Source of the DNA: Paragyromitra xinjiangensis
Taxonomy: Eukaryota > Ascomycota > Pezizomycetes > Pezizales > Discinaceae
Length of the DNA: 64,000 bases
NCBI GenBank assembly: GCA_038503065.1
Contig: JBCAMK010000015.1
Coordinates: 992,001 to 1,056,000, forward strand
Reading direction: 5' to 3'
Under the pieces are notes generated by a model. That model did not search any database, was not told the DNA's origin, and was given only the letters and a program-made list of their open reading frames with translations. The first letter of the stretch is position 1, and each line of letters starts with the position of its first letter. The position numbers and the translations under genes were made by a program. This document shows positions 41,471 to 54,930 of this stretch, one piece after another.

Positions 41471-43465
41471 ATGGCCAACGATCAACAGGCAACAAAAAAA
41501 CGGAAGAGAAGACATGGTGGGAGCGCTAAAGAAGCGGGGGATGTACCAGTGATAACGCCAGTGGTGGAGAAGAAGGAAAAGGCGCGAGAGCACAAGAAGA
41601 GGGCACGGAAGGAGGACACACCCCCACCACCTCCTTCCCCGGAGTCTTCAGACAATGAAAGCGAAGAGAACGAAGGGGAAGATAAAGAGGAATATGGGAA
41701 TGAAGAGAGAGTTAAGAGCGGGGCAAAGGCGCAAGACGAAAGCGACTCGGCAGAAGATTCAGATGACGACTCTGATCGTCCTAAACACCCAGATGCCGAC
41801 ATTGAATCAGAAGCCCCCAGCGATCTCCCTCTGAATGCTTCACTCTCCCTCCCTGATACTGGCGAACACCCTACCAAGTTTGCCGACCTAAAACTCTCCC
41901 CCGGAACCCAAAAGGCAATTGAGAAGATGGGCTTTGAGAAAATGACTGAAGTCCAATCTCGAACCATTCCCCCTCTTATGGCCGGAAGAGACGTATGTTC
42001 AATTTACTCACTATAACACAAGAAGATCCCAACGACTAACTTTCGCTTTAGGTCCTTGGCGCAGCAAAAACGGGCTCCGGGAAAACCCTTGCCTTTCTTA
42101 TCCCCGCTGTCGAAATGCTCACCTCCCTTAAATTTAAGCCCCGTAGCGGAACCGGCTGTCTCGTAATCACGCCGACTCGCGAACTCGCCCTCCAGATCTT
42201 CGGTGTCGCAAAAGAGCTTATGGACAATCACTCACAAACCCTTGCCATCGTCATTGGTGGTGCAAACCGTTCCGCCGAGGCCGACAAGCTTTTCAAGGGC
42301 GTCAACCTCCTCATTGCCACCCCCGGGCGTCTCCTCGACCACCTCCAGAACACTCCAGGCTTCAACTATAAGAACCTCAAAGCCCTTGTCCTCGACGAAG
42401 CGGACCGAATTCTTGAGATGGGTTTCGAGGATGAAATGCGACAGATCATCAAGATGATCCCTAGTGAAGGCCGTCAGACCATGCTATTCTCTGCAACCCA
42501 GACCACAAAGGTTGAAGATCTCGCTCGCATCTCGCTTCGCCCGGGCCCACTCTATATCAACGTCGACTACCACAAGGAAGCGTCGACCGTTGAGGGGCTT
42601 GAGCAAGGCTACGTTGTCTGCGAAGCTGATAAACGCTTTCTCCTCCTCTTTTCATTCCTGAAACGCTTCCTCAAAAAGAAGATCATCGTGTTCTTTTCGT
42701 CTTGTGCCAGCGTAAAGTACTACGCCGAGCTTCTCAACTATATTGATCTCCCAGTCCTTGACCTGCACGGGAAGCAGAAGCAACAGAAACGAACAAATAC
42801 ATTTTTCGAGTTTCGGAACGCGAAACAGGGAGCGTTGATCTGCACCGATGTTGCGGCACGTGGGTTGGATATTCCTGCTGTTGACTGGATTGTGCAATTC
42901 GACCCACCGGATGACCCTAGGGATTATATTCATCGTGTTGGCCGAACTGCGAGGGGTGCAAATACGAAGGGGAAGTCATTAATGTTTCTACAACCGAATG
43001 AATTGGGTTTCTTGAAATACTTAAAGGAGGCAAGAGTGCCAGTAGTCGAGTTTGAGTTTCCGAGCAAGAAGCTGGTGAATGTACAAAGTCAGTTGGAAAA
43101 GCTGATCAGTAAGAACTACTATCTGAATAACAGTGCAAAAGATGGATACCGGTTAGTTACATCCACTTCTTTTCCCTTTTTTACTTCTTGGAGTCAGAGA
43201 TCCTAACAAGTCACTCAGATCGTACCTCCAAGCCTACGCATCCCACAGCCTACGATCAGTCTTTGATGTGCACAAACTTGATCTGGTAAAAGTGGCCAAG
43301 AGCTTTGGATTCTCGGCTCCACCAAGGGTTGATATCCAGCTAGGCAGCAGCATGGCGAGGGACAAGAAGCCAGTTGGAAGGAGGAGTTATGGATCCGGAG
43401 GGAGAGGTGGAGGGGCTGGACGGAGGGGCGGGTTCAAAGGGAGGAGTGGTGGGGGTGATCGATAG
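41471..43465 (+). CDS. HAS1: DEAD-box RNA helicase HAS1
   Basis: Exons 41471-41992, 42052-43151 and 43219-43465 (introns 59 and 67 nt) give 622 aa. A lysine-rich then acidic N-terminus is followed by the complete DEAD-box core: Q-motif region at [22 protein letters not shown] (179-186), PTREL (215-219), DEAD (289-292), SAT (321-323), ARGLD (443-447), HRVGRTAR (468-475). After the core comes the Has1-specific part ([40 protein letters not shown]) and a Gly/Arg-rich tail. Has1 unwinds RNA duplexes in the nucleolus and is required for both 40S and 60S assembly, including U14 snoRNA release. The family assignment is secure because the DVHKLDL motif distinguishes Has1 from Drs1/Dbp relatives. It shares a promoter with NOC4. 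Confidence 0.95.
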
Positions 43466-44426
43466 ATCCAGGGGAAGGATTTATAATGGAGCTTAAAACA
43501 GCAGTCGGCGAAAACAACCAGGGGGTTCTAGTCCACTGTTGGTACTCAAAAGTTCGGGAGTATACGATCCTTCGGTTAGAGAGTGCCGCGAAGTTATATC
43601 TTTAAGGAATAATTGAACTGTCGTCGAATCTCGAGCAGTCTCCTTTGCTTCTCCCTTGGTCGATGGGTTATGTCGGTTGATAGGTTGTGCCTTTGGAAGC
43701 TCAAATTAGATCTTCCTCAAGCCATGTTACTCTTCAAGGCTTTTGCCGCAGTTACACCCAGCCAGCGAGTGATAGTATAAACACAATTCACATCTTACCA
43801 TAGATCTATTTTTTATCCCCACAATCACAAGTAATCGCTCGCGATATAGACTGAGATCTCGACAGGCGTTAGGATTAGCTACAGTGAAAAAAAGTAATTC
43901 ACGCATATAATTGATAATCATCTCAACTTTTTGCAGAGCGCTTTAGCTATTTCAATTAAACTTTCGGCTTTCATCCCGGACACCTATTTCTCTCACGCGA
44001 GTCAGAAAATCCGAGACAATGTGAAATGGGCAAAGTCGAAACCCATACCTCATCCGTAGTGGGAATCTTCGTCAAGCCAGTCATACAGTAGCATGATCAT
44101 AGAACATCCATGGTCCTCGATTACCCTATGCCATCACTACCTCGGTGACTTCTCTTTATCTGAACGTCCGATATCTTTACTTAGCCGTTAGCCATGTTAG
44201 CAGTTAAACCTCATGAAAGATTGCAATGATCTGGTAAGGAAAAATAAATTAGATCGGTCATTATGGTGCACCCACTCGTAGTAAATATAATCAGTAATAC
44301 GATACCATAGCTTAGAATGACTACAAGACCGATGATCTGCCAGGTTACACACCAGTCGGAGATGCTGCTTGAGCCGTAGCACCTAACTCTTTAAATCTTT
44401 GTTAGATTATCAAGTTACGTGTGCCG
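43466..44426. other. Intergenic, no feature seen
   Basis: HAS1 3' region followed by A/T-rich DNA. No gene or RNA recognised. Confidence 0.4.
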
Positions 44427-44738
44427 CTAAAAGCAACTGAATCTCGGTTTGGAATACCTGGTACTATTAGTGCGAGTCTCCGGCTGCTGTTCCTCTTCCT
44501 GAACCTCACTTGGCTCGTCGTGTTGCTGGTACGACTGACCAATCACGGGACTTTCATGGCTGTGACTTGCCCCATCAAGACTGAACTGGGCTTCCAGATC
44601 AACTTGAGTGTGCACATGAGCATCTCCCTTTCCATTCACATTGGTTTTGTTGGATGAGAGGAGTTTGGTAGTCTCATTGATCACCGGTGGCTTTGAAACA
44701 TTCCTCGCTGCAGAACTCATATGACTTGGAAACGGCAT
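44427..44738 (-). CDS. Hypothetical small hydrophilic protein (doubtful)
   Basis: A 103-aa single frame, Ser/Gln/Glu-rich (VDLEAQFSLDGASHSHES, SEVQEEEQQPETR). It has no domain or hydrophobic segment. It has coding-like composition but could be chance. Confidence 0.3.
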   Translation of the reverse strand: MPFPSHMSSAARNVSKPPVINETTKLLSSNKTNVNGKGDAHVHTQVDLEAQFSLDGASHSHESPVIGQSYQQHDEPSEVQEEEQQPETRTNSTRYSKPRFSCF

Positions 44739-45742
44739 AGAGTGTCAGTAGATCTGAGAAAGCTATGGTACGAATGGAGTGGGCTGAAGGAAGGAAGAGA
44801 GGGGATAATGACAGCAAGATAGAGAAGAGATAGGGAAGGTGAAATAGGCTGAACACGTCTCTGGACTGGTGATGAGTGTAAAAAAGGCCATAGCTAGCTC
44901 AGGGACGCTATCCACTAGGAAATTTCGTTACTTGGTTCACAGTTAAAGTCAACCGAGCTTCCCCAACACTATTACATGTACATGTGATCCTAAATGCTAG
45001 AGGGGCGAATTCTAGGACGGGGGTAACGTAGGATGCAAATAGGTCATGATAAATGGAATCTTTAAGCTGGTTAGAAGGAAATAGTGGGTGTTGAGTGATT
45101 GAAGCGCACTGATAGGGGAAAAAGGAGCCTGAAAAGGGTATTAAAGGGTTGGAACCATAGTAACTGTTCAGGAGCATCAAAACTACATGTAGATGAGTAT
45201 AAATCAAACTGCACGCACTGAGAGGGGATTGCAATGCATCAAACACTTAACTCATTTCCACCATGGGACTGCATGTATCTTCACATTTTACGAGCCTTCA
45301 AAAGAACCAACGAATCCAGTGCCATCAACCCTAGAATTTACAAAAATTAACCAATGCAAACCAGTTTCTAATAGCACCAACATAGGCGCCTCTACTCCTC
45401 TGGACCCCCCCAACACACCCAAGCCACCCATGATAGCCTCAAGCACTTGCTGGAAGTTTCAGGCCCAGCCATACAATTTCAGATGCCTTAAAGAAAACAA
45501 TACGAGTGATGACCCATGACTTCTTGAAACTAGTGACGAAGACCTCCCTTTTTTTCTAGTGACAACAAAAAGAGCTTCTTTTTTAATCTACGCCAAACAG
45601 AAGACGCGGGAAACGACTATAAAAAGCATGAAAACATTATTTGGCAGAAAAACCTCTCCCCCTCCGAAGAGACAAAAAGAACAAAAACTAGAAGCAAGTC
45701 ATGCGCAACATCCATTCATAGATATCTTCTAAGATATACCAT
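44739..45742. other. Intergenic, downstream of delta-COP
   Basis: No supported gene. Two overlapping ORFs of 108-112 codons on opposite strands (44908-45519) show no recognisable features. Confidence 0.4.
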
Positions 45743-47603
45743 CTAAGCAATAACGTAATTGTCAGCGACGACCTTAATATCCTTTGAGAAGTCCACACTC
45801 TCTCCCATTTCCGTCAACGTAACACCGAGTACCTATAAAATATCAGCAAACCATAAAGAAGCACCAGACAATGTTTTTGTGATATCCGGCGACTTACATC
45901 AACAGGAATAACAGGCTTCTCCTTTCTGAACTTAACCGTCATCGGGAAAAACTCGCCATCATCCTCTGCCTCTGCCTCAAACTCGAAACTTCCCGTAGCG
46001 TTATCCTCGCTAATAGATGGGATAGTCCAGTCCAAGCTGTCTCCCGAAACTTCGTATACTTCGTCCATACTAGAAACAGTCGGCTCGTCGCGGCGGAATG
46101 GGATACTAACAACCACATCGCGGAGGGTGTCGTCCGCAGCGAGCTCATATTCAACTGTAACAGTATATTTCCCATGACTAGGACCCTGATTAACCCAGAT
46201 GGTAAACGCCAAGGGTGCCTCGCCGGTGGTCGCACGCCACCGCAACACACTAATTTGTTGGTTCACTGGGAAGCCTTGATTCGAGTCTTTAAGCTGAATG
46301 CTAGACTGCGACGCAAACAAGGCTTTGTCGACCTTTGGTGGCGTACGGAACTGAGTGTCTGAGTGTTCGGCTGTGACACTGAGCTTGACCTTGGAGAGAG
46401 AAGAATCTAATATGCGAAGCTGTAGATCACCCTTAACTTCAAAGCTCTTAGAACCACCTTCACGATTGAGAGAAGCGGAAATCTGTTCAGAAATAATGAC
46501 TTGGACAGCCTTCCGGTCGCCGGAAAAGCTGGTTCTTGTTGGGGAAGCAACTTCATGGGCGGGGGTTGAAGAAACAAGTGGTACACGTTCCTCGGCGTCC
46601 GCCCCAAGCTCTCCACGGACCCTTTCGAACATATCTGTCGTTTTTGACTTGCGACCAAGCTGCATACCCTTGCCCTTAGGTGCAGATGAAAAGGTCTTTT
46701 TCTTCTCTGCTTCGTAAGAGTCGTAGGAATCCGATGTAGGCTTCGAAGGAGGGTTGTAAGTTGGGAATTGTGGGGCGCGCGGAGTCGATCGACCGGAAGA
46801 GCCAATTCCGCCAGAACCCATGCCCGTAGCGTTGCGAGACATTTCCTTACGCTGAAGGTCGAGCTGCTTGGCCTTGCGTTTCCGTTCCTCCGTAGCCTCA
46901 AACTCTTTGTTCTGCACGCATTTCCAATCAGCTTTCTGTAAATCCTCCATCCTCTAGATATCATGTTCCAGCAGTAACACACCCTCGCGATAATTTCTTG
47001 GATCCTCTCCTCGTGGCTCTCCATCTCTAAGAACGTTTTAATCTGCTGCAGCCCTAAGTTCTCCCTGTACCCCAACGAGACAACCTCGTCAAATGCGCTT
47101 AATAGCTCAAACGAATTCTTTAGAATCTCCCGTTCATCGAGCGATTTGCAAATTGAAGACACGACTTGCGCAAACAGGTGCAGTGAATCAATGTCCTGCA
47201 GAATGTTGGACTGCTTATTGGTGATAAGTACTAGGTAGAGCTCGTCCTAAATGTTGCGTTAGTTGTGGGAGTTGAGTATAGGAAGATGGCGAATCATACG
47301 AGAAGCTGGTAAACGTAGCGGACGTTCTCTGTTTCGATAGTTGTATGCTGGGTGCCAGTATCGGTGAGTTTTGGGAACGATGCAAGGAGGCCTTCGATAC
47401 GGGAGCGGGGCATCCTATTCCGCAAAATCAGCTATTCGATCCTCCTAACTCCTAGAACCCCCGAGAGTTTCTCACTCTCGGAATTGCCGCGAGAGCACGG
47501 CCTTGCCCCCTCGGGTGCAAATTGAAGCTGCGAGCACAACCTGTAGGTCACAGCGCTGGGTTAGTGTTCACCCACTTGACATAACGAAGATGAACAGTAC
47601 CAT
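45743..47603 (-). CDS. RET2: Coatomer subunit delta (delta-COP)
   Basis: Six exons (minus): 47603-47601, 47540-47476, 47414-47300, 47246-46983, 46911-45898, 45832-45743. All introns (53-71 nt) agree in frame, giving 516 aa. The N-terminal longin-like half reads [53 protein letters not shown] and [21 protein letters not shown] coiled linker ([20 protein letters not shown]) follows, then the C-terminal mu-homology domain from about residue 270, ending [12 protein letters not shown]. It is a subunit of the COPI coat, which buds Golgi-to-ER vesicles and recognises dilysine/arginine cargo signals. The length is typical (about 510-545). The first coding exon is the ATG alone (47601-47603), followed by a 60-nt intron with branch CACTAACC; the family N-terminus [15 protein letters not shown] requires this. 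Confidence 0.93.
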
Positions 47604-48151
47604 CGGAAAGGATCTGAGCGACTGCGATGAATGAAGTTACAATATATAGGTCTGGTGTTTTAGGGGGATTAGAGCTCGAGAAACAATGGTGATGTTTTTC
47701 GGAGGGGATCAAAAGTTCAGGGTCGTCGTTCCGTGGCCTCTCCACAGCAAGGGTCGTTACATGCTTAGTCACCTGCAGTGGGTTTAAACCTTCTCTCCAG
47801 CTTCGGATATCACTCGATCTTTACCCTCTCCGACCCCCATGATTGGATTCGAGACAGATTAAATACGAAAAAATGGTTTGTATTTGGTATTTACTTTCTA
47901 CTTAAATATACCGAATGTTTCTTCCCTATATATCCTAAGTAAAGAACCTGAGAAAAGCCACCTGTAGAAATGGAACCCACCGATAGAAAAGAAAAGGGAA
48001 CCCATATGCTCAAATTTTCCCCACGCGCCTGGTATATCCACAGAATCAAACACAGAAAAAGAAATAACCCCCATAAACGATTGTAATAAAAAGATATAAG
48101 TGCCGAAAAGTCAATCAAATGGTAAATCGGGCTAGAAATTTGGAAAAAAAA
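47604..48151. promoter_or_regulatory. Spacer between aspartic protease 3' end and delta-COP start
   Basis: 548 bp holding the delta-COP 5' region. A 74-codon ORF here overlaps the start region and is not supported. Confidence 0.35.
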
Positions 48152-50083
48152 TCACAAAAGAACAATGGCCGCTATAGCTAATATACAAGATGGCGCTAAC
48201 AGCATCAACAAAGATCGCGATAATATCAGATGTGAAGAGGCTGCCCCAACACTTTCCCCAAACGGTGATGCGTTGCCAATCGGAGATGCATCGGAACCTG
48301 AAGTTGACTTCGTCGTCGAGGCGGTCGAGGGATCGTTGGTGGTGGTTGGTGCTGAAGCGGATTGGAGAGTTGAACTGGTAGCGGATTTTGTGGCGGTAGA
48401 TGTGCGATGTGTGGCGGTGGTTGAAGATACAGCACGTTTCTTCCTGGGAGCGAAACCAATACGGTTATTATCGAGATCAAATACCGAATAAACATTCTTG
48501 AGGAAAACATCCCCAAGAATCCACGTAGTTTTTCCAAGGATCTGACGAGATATAATCAACGACAGACACATGTTATCGAGACTAATCGCCGTCCCAACGT
48601 AATCAACAGGTGCAACTTTATATGTAACTCCGCTGAAAGTGAACTCGACATTGGCCTTCGTATCACAGGGCACTGCAAATGTTTCCCCGCTCACTTCAGC
48701 ACCAGGAATCATGGAGTGAAGCGCTAGAGCATCTGCCGGGGGAAGGAGAAGCTAATAAAAACATTTCAATAAGCCGAGTCCCCAACGTAAACATTGAGGA
48801 GAGCAATGCTTACCAAAGAGGTGCCGGAATCGATAACGGCAGTCCTACCACTAAGTAGCATCGCATTCCCGTCAACACCTGCATCATCTACCTTCAACTC
48901 CCACAACCCATCCTCTGACACGGACGACGAGAACGTTAAATCCCCGTCAAAAAGTCCAGAATCTATGCCCCCAAAGTTGATAACACCATCATTCACCGGA
49001 TCCGTATGCCTGCTCAATGCAATCCCAAAAAGCTTCGCCTTAATCAACCCATTATCCACCAGGTCGTCCATGATAGTTCGAACTTTTTGCTGACTTCCAT
49101 TGCTAAACCCAAGACCCATAATCCCATCTATCGGGAAGCTGACAAAGTCATCCGAAACTTCTGTCGCAACGCCAAAGGAAGTCGTCAACTCGAACCCAGC
49201 GAACTTAATTGAATCGGACACGACAAAACCCTTAACATCCCCACTACCATATTTAATGTCGAAGCTGGTCTGAGAAGTTTTTAAAGTAGTCGAGTCGCTA
49301 GGTCCAAAAGTAGAGTGAATTTTGCATGCTTTCGATGTGCATTGGCTGGAGGGGATCCATGTATCAGAACTTCCAGTGTCAATGACGAGGACAAACGTTT
49401 TATTTTCAGATCCGAATTCAACCTCAGAAAAATATGCTGTTGCCGTTTAGTCGTTAATTTTGTTATCGCCCGTCATGAGACGAAAGAAAACTCACACACG
49501 TCTGTCCCGTCTTGACCGATGCCCATGGAATCGGGAGTTTTGGGTGTCTCCGCCGGAATTATACCACCAGTTGCTGTAGCTTGGCCCACTTCCGTGACAA
49601 TGATACCTGAACTCTGCCGTTTTCGAGGCAGTCCTCGCTTCTGCAAAGATTGTTCCACCTGTCGAATAGCAAGTTCCCCATCCACATCCGGCCCGGCAAT
49701 CCCACTCCGTCTAAACTTCTCTGTTGCCCTATTCGCTGCCCGCACGCCTATGATCTCGGGATGTGCACCATCGTCCTATCACAGCCAAATGATCCATCAG
49801 TAATCAATCTATGAATCGGGTGCAATGCACGCACGCACCTAGAAAAAAGAAAGAAACCTTTCGGATGTATTCAAACAAAGACTGAGAAATAAACAATAGC
49901 ACTTACAGAGTACGGTTGTCGCTTCAGTTTCAAACTATGCACCTCTGGAAGGTTCCTTTTCCCTTCGGCACCAGAAATTGGTTTCCATTCTGATTCCTCG
50001 ATTGAAGGATTCGGTACTATAACAGGCTGGAAAGCAGATACTACCACTGCCGCCGATAGAAGAATGACTGGTGATAGCCGCAT
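48152..50083 (-). CDS. Secreted GPI-type aspartic endopeptidase (pepsin A1, yapsin-like)
   Basis: Exons 50083-49907, 49775-49496, 49436-48814 and 48751-48152 (introns 131, 59 and 62 nt) give 559 aa. The N-terminus is a signal peptide (MRLSPVILLSAAVVVSAFQP). It is followed by a long propeptide with dibasic KR sites (KLKRQ, LPRKRQ) suitable for Kex2. The two catalytic motifs are DTGSSDTW (Asp172) and DSGTSL (Asp355). Between them are the pepsin features KYGSGDVKGFVVSD and GIMGLGF, and after them WILGDVFLKNVYSVFDLDNN. The C-terminal ~100 residues are Ser/Thr-rich and end in a hydrophobic run (SLLMLLAPSCILAIAAIVLL), the layout of a GPI-anchored protease of plasma membrane or wall. Substrate unknown; yapsin-like roles in cell-wall remodelling are inference. 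Confidence 0.9.
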
Positions 50084-53000
50084 CGGAGGGGAAGCGACAG
50101 CGGGAGGACGAAGATCGATCTATAGAAGCAAGTCCAGCTGCTCGGAACAATGTCGTAAAGACTATGGCTTTTTTTCTTTCCTTTGAGGGAAAACAGAAAA
50201 CAAAAGAGAAAGCAAAACGAGGACTAAAAAAAGAAAGAAAGAGAAACAAGGCAATCGTTTTAGAACTGGAACGCAAAAATAACAGTACCAATGCTAAATG
50301 TGTATCTTCCCCTAGAAACAAAGTAGTGCGCCGGCTGAACAAAGAGAATGGATATAAAACAGCCAAACTATTCCCCAGCGCCTGAGTAACGAAACGAATT
50401 GTTAAACAGGCGTACGCGAGATAGAATTTGCAAAATGCAGCCGCGTCCCACAAAGTGCTTCGATACCAGAAACTAAAGAATGAGGGGGCGAGAAGTTCAC
50501 GAGGGAAAGAGCGATATGTAAATGAAGGACATGGGGGAGGGATCGCACGCAGGAAGAAACAATTAAACGGGGATCTGGGTATAAGTTCGATCAGGGAAAG
50601 GGGGACAAGAGCGAGGGGACGCATCCATCGTCTCCGCCATGACCCAACTGGTTCAAACATCCGCTGAACATGGGGGGGTGAGTGGGCCCAAAGTAGAGTA
50701 TTACTTGAGATAGGCCAAGTCCCGATAAATCCCCAGAAGAGAAGGCGGGTGTTTTCACAAGGATCTGCGAAACACGATACCGCTGGGCAGCGCGAAACAG
50801 GGAGCGGCCACACGGGTGTCAGCCGCAACACTCTACGAGAAAGCTGCAGACCAGAAACCCCTCAAGCCTGCGGTTGGCTCAGTGTAACGCTCTACCCTAC
50901 GCCGCAGAGAAAGAGCAGACTGGCAGATCTGTCCGTTAGATGTGATGCTCGTCAAAACAGAGTGCGTCACTTACTTCACCCCCGATTGAGGCTCCTAATA
51001 CCCAATGGCTATCATGCATCTTATTGAAGGCTAATCATCCCTTTGGGTTCATGCAGGCGAGGACAGGCGAATTCTGTCTCCCAGAGAGTATCACCAGACT
51101 CCCCTCCTGCCTTATCATAAGTTGCCCAAGAGATTCCAAAACCGTACCGCGTCCACCACTCAGGGGCCCTTCATAATCAAAACCTAAAATCCCATCAGGG
51201 AAATTAACGAGCGCTTCCAGTTACGTGCATAGGAGCGCCAAGATGTCAGGGGCCCGAGACATGCTGGGACAAAATTGGTGCAATGGAGTAGAACCTCAAA
51301 CTCCATCATCGAACATCAAACCCAATATGGTATGTGGGTTACGGTACATATATAAACTTAAGCACGATAAGTTTCTGACTCCTCCCAGCTCCGTTTTTGC
51401 GGCTACCTATGTCGCAAGGCATTATGATTTCTAAGATGTTTCAATCACTAGCTGACTTCATTACTAAATATGTGTTAATGCTCTGGTTCTCGAATTACAC
51501 ATAATGTGGCCGAGGTAAAAAGAACTAATATCGTTAACGCAAGCTTTCGACCAATAGATCAGACGTTGCAGCTATCTGCTATAACCCTCTATTGATTTCT
51601 CAATCCAGAACCTATAATCTAGCATCTATAGGGCAGAGGCTAGATTTGGTAGGTTAGACGAGTTTTAGAGACGTCAACGCGTTTCTTATCACAACGTGAC
51701 AGTGGTGATGATATCCAGCTATGGATGAGATAAAAAGATTCTGCTTATCCACTGACCATTCGGTCAAGAATGTATTGGCAATGGTGGAAACATGACGCGA
51801 TTTAGGAACCATGATTTCCAGGGATCAACCTTGCAGATCCCTCCAATATTTCTCAAGCTGCTTGATCGATCGAGATCAGGGTAGCAAGGGCCGGAGATTT
51901 CATTGAGATGGTTTGGATTCAGCTACAGGGTAATAATGAGATGAACTATCGTCAAGTCATCGACCTTGAGCATCGATTTTCCGGCCTGAAACCCTAATAT
52001 CGAATCACGTTGATATCAACAAGCCTATTCTTGGCAAAAACTTTACGAAGTCGGCAGGGGCACCTAAGGTCACGGAAATGATCAACCAATAAGCAACAAT
52101 GATGAAGGTATCTATCCCGTGGCATACCACTAGGGATGATACTATCTAGCGAAATCTCTTCATAAACCTTACCATTGTGATGTAGGTTAAATCATGGGTC
52201 TCTTAACGGTTGGTGATTTTTATACAAGATGCAGCTTCATCACCTCCTCGTCTCTCTTAGGGCCTTGTGGCAGCTAATATAAGACGCCGAGATGATATAA
52301 CATCACCAATCATCACTCGGCTGTTTCAGTGACACGTATCCGCCTGCCACACTCCGAAGATTACATATTTTTACTAACCACGGCAATACGGAAGATGTTG
52401 GTTTTTAATGTTGGTTTCTGGGATGAATACGAAGATTGGATATTTATGATAGTCGTGGTTGTGGTGATAATGTGGTCGGCAGCTGGCCCCAAGTACTGAG
52501 TCCGTCAAAAAGCATTTATATGTGACTAGTTCACAATAAAGCTTGACAACCATTCATTCCAGTAATGTCTCGAGTCGAAATAGCTACCTCGGACTAAGGG
52601 CTAGGATGTGCGCCGAAGACTATTTCGGATGCACTGCACGATATCAGCAGTCAACCGACCATACAAGGGACGTTCGGTTGTCCGCCGAAGAGTTGCTGGT
52701 GCCAACTCAGCCATCGGCTGAAGGATGAACTGTCTAGATCCTGGAGCTTCTAGATCGTCGAGCCTCATTGAACGTTCCAACTACCGGGTCAATACAATGC
52801 GTATCTCAAGTGGATTAGTCTGTATGTGTCTCATCGTCGTTGGTACTGTGTTACTAAGTGCTGCAATATGGTCCTCCTGGAGTTCCGGAATGGGCTTTTG
52901 CTACACATTTCCGACCTCTACGCTTGGCCCTTAAGCTTCCCGGGACCAGTTCATATGCATTCCCTCAGAAAGAACTCATCAGCCATCTTGCCAGAGCATT

Positions 53001-54828
53001 CAAAAGCCACGTGGCTCGACCATAGACTGTTAGCCTCTGACGAGGAATACGAAAAATATAAGAAGGTACAAACTCTTAAGCTTTCTAGCTGCCGGTATTA
53101 CTCGGCCACCCACCTGGTTCACGAATACCAGGTTTCCGGAAATCAGAACTCTTATTCGTCAGAAACTCAACCCAACGGGACGTGCTTGCTTTTAGCTGAT
53201 AGAAAAAATCATGTGGCGCTTTTTCTCAACTCGATGTGCAGATCCGCATCACTGCAAACGCCAAGGGAGCCGATATTGCAGCCCGCCGGCCTACTTACCG
53301 AGAATCCTAACTGAGAGACTTGGGTTGAAATGTACTGGATCAAATATCTTCCGAATATCTTAAATTATATATACATGGTAAAAAAGATACAGCATTACCA
53401 TAAGCACAGCTTTATAGACGCCGTTTTGCAGAGGCATCAAGTTTTACTCGTCGGCAAGAGATCGATCGGGGGTATCGACCAAGTAGCAGTGGTTTTCTGG
53501 TTATTCGATCGCAAAAAAATCTCGGGCATGACGCTCGCGGGAAAGTTTCTATTCGGTATTTATGCACTTACGACAACATCAGTCCCGAAATCTTAGCAGT
53601 GCTTCAGTATATGTTCTAATCCAAAATTAGCTCTGGTAACTGAATTATAAGTGGAAATGTAGTATTAAGAGAAGTAAAACTAAGTGCAGAAAAGCTTTCA
53701 AAAAGAGATATGCTAAAGGAGCTCTAAATATGACGGCAAGGCTTGTTGTTTGAGAAAATATACCGTAAGAAACTTCATGATAACTCGCCCTTGCTGATAG
53801 ACTTACTCTAACATTGAAAGAGAAAAAAATCTGAGCGATCATAACTCATTAAACCCTCTAAACCTATCCAACATCTCGCCGCCACCACCAAGGTACCTCG
53901 AAGCGAGCAACGGGGGAGATATATTTGTCGATGTGATAGAAAAATAACTGGAATGTGAGTACTATAGCTCCTGGGGAGCTCACCACGAGGAATTGAGGTA
54001 GAACATCTTTTTGTCAGAAAGAAAAATTAACATAATTTCCAAGTCACGTCATCAAATACGTCCCAGTAATGCCCAACCACGATAATATTTCAGAAAACAC
54101 CAAAAATTTCCACACACGCAAACATGCGCCTTAGCTTTCGAAGGGCCTTCTGTTTTGTCTTTGATTGCTGGCCTTTCAAATTCAGAAGTAGTCGCCCACC
54201 CAGCACCCATATCAGCACCACGACTACATATGCTCCTGTCGAAACCGATCACCGCGGAAATTTCCACTCCATGACCCCTCGCCCAGCCATGCTCCGGAGC
54301 GTTGGCCTACACCAGCAAGGCCTACATTGAGGGCAAGTATGGTGGAGATAGGCAACCTGTCTTAAACTGCGGGATAGAAAGGAGAATAGGCAGCTAGAGT
54401 ACCTTGTGGGCTAGTACCGGTACCTAAATAGGAGGCGAGCTCTTTCCCCAGGAGCACTCCACAGGACACCTTTTGGGGGAATATTAGGTGAAAGGATTTC
54501 ACTCCGCTGGGTGCTGCTTTCAAGGTCCCGCTCAATCACAACTGGAGGCGATTCAGCCCCATTGGCCGTAGGAGACTTTTAGCTTGTCACCAACTCTCAC
54601 TTAGCTAGTTACCTTTCTTATGTAAAATTCTATTTGTGCTTTCAACATCTCTCGGTGTGTGGCCTGGGCTTGAATCTTTACGCTTCAAGAAACCGACCAT
54701 CAAAGGTTACTCCCACGCCCTTTTCCTACCCTACAATCACCTAAGGGAGTTATCGTTGATAACTATAGCTAACTACGGTTATTGCACTAAAAGAGCTTTA
54801 TATATTTGTTGAGTTCGTAGTGTATATA
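50084..54828. other. Gene-poor 4.7-kb stretch
   Basis: The first ~300 bp upstream of the protease are strongly purine-rich on the plus strand (GAAAACAGAAAACAAAAGAG), i.e. a pyrimidine-rich leader on the gene strand. The rest has no gene I can support. A 162-codon plus-strand ORF at 52826-53314 and smaller ones show no domain, signal or plausible partner exons. No repeats or inverted ends noticed by eye. Confidence 0.4.
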
Positions 54829-54930
54829 GCCTCGCTAGCTCAATCGGTAGAGCGTGAGACTCTTATGATAACTCACTGGCTGAGTCATATAGACATCTCA
54901 AGGTTGCGGGTTCGACCCCCGCGTGGGGCT
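54829..54930 (+). tRNA. tRNA-Lys (CTT anticodon) with intron
   Basis: The acceptor stem GCCTCGC pairs with GTGGGGC (54923-54929, one or two G-T pairs). D arm AGCTCAATCGGTAGAGC, anticodon stem TGAGA/TCTCA with loop CTCTTA(A) giving anticodon CTT at 54862-54864, and T arm GCGGG-TTCGACC-CCCGC. About 29 nt (54866-54894) interrupt the anticodon loop one base 3' of the anticodon, the canonical tRNA intron site. It decodes AAG. Isolated, with no cluster. Confidence 0.93.

Noticed and set aside
50071..50385. 104-codon Lys/Glu-rich ORF on the plus strand
   Set aside because: It is the antisense of the pyrimidine-rich protease leader; its composition is explained by the purine run.
49935..50831. 298-codon minus-strand ORF overlapping the aspartic protease start
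   Set aside because: It lies in another frame of the same strand over the protease's pyrimidine-rich 5' region and first exon. Its Phe/Ser/Leu-rich composition is what translated pyrimidine tracts give, and no domain is visible.
52826..53314. 162-codon plus-strand ORF
   Set aside because: No domain, no start context and no partner exons. I cannot tell it from a chance ORF.
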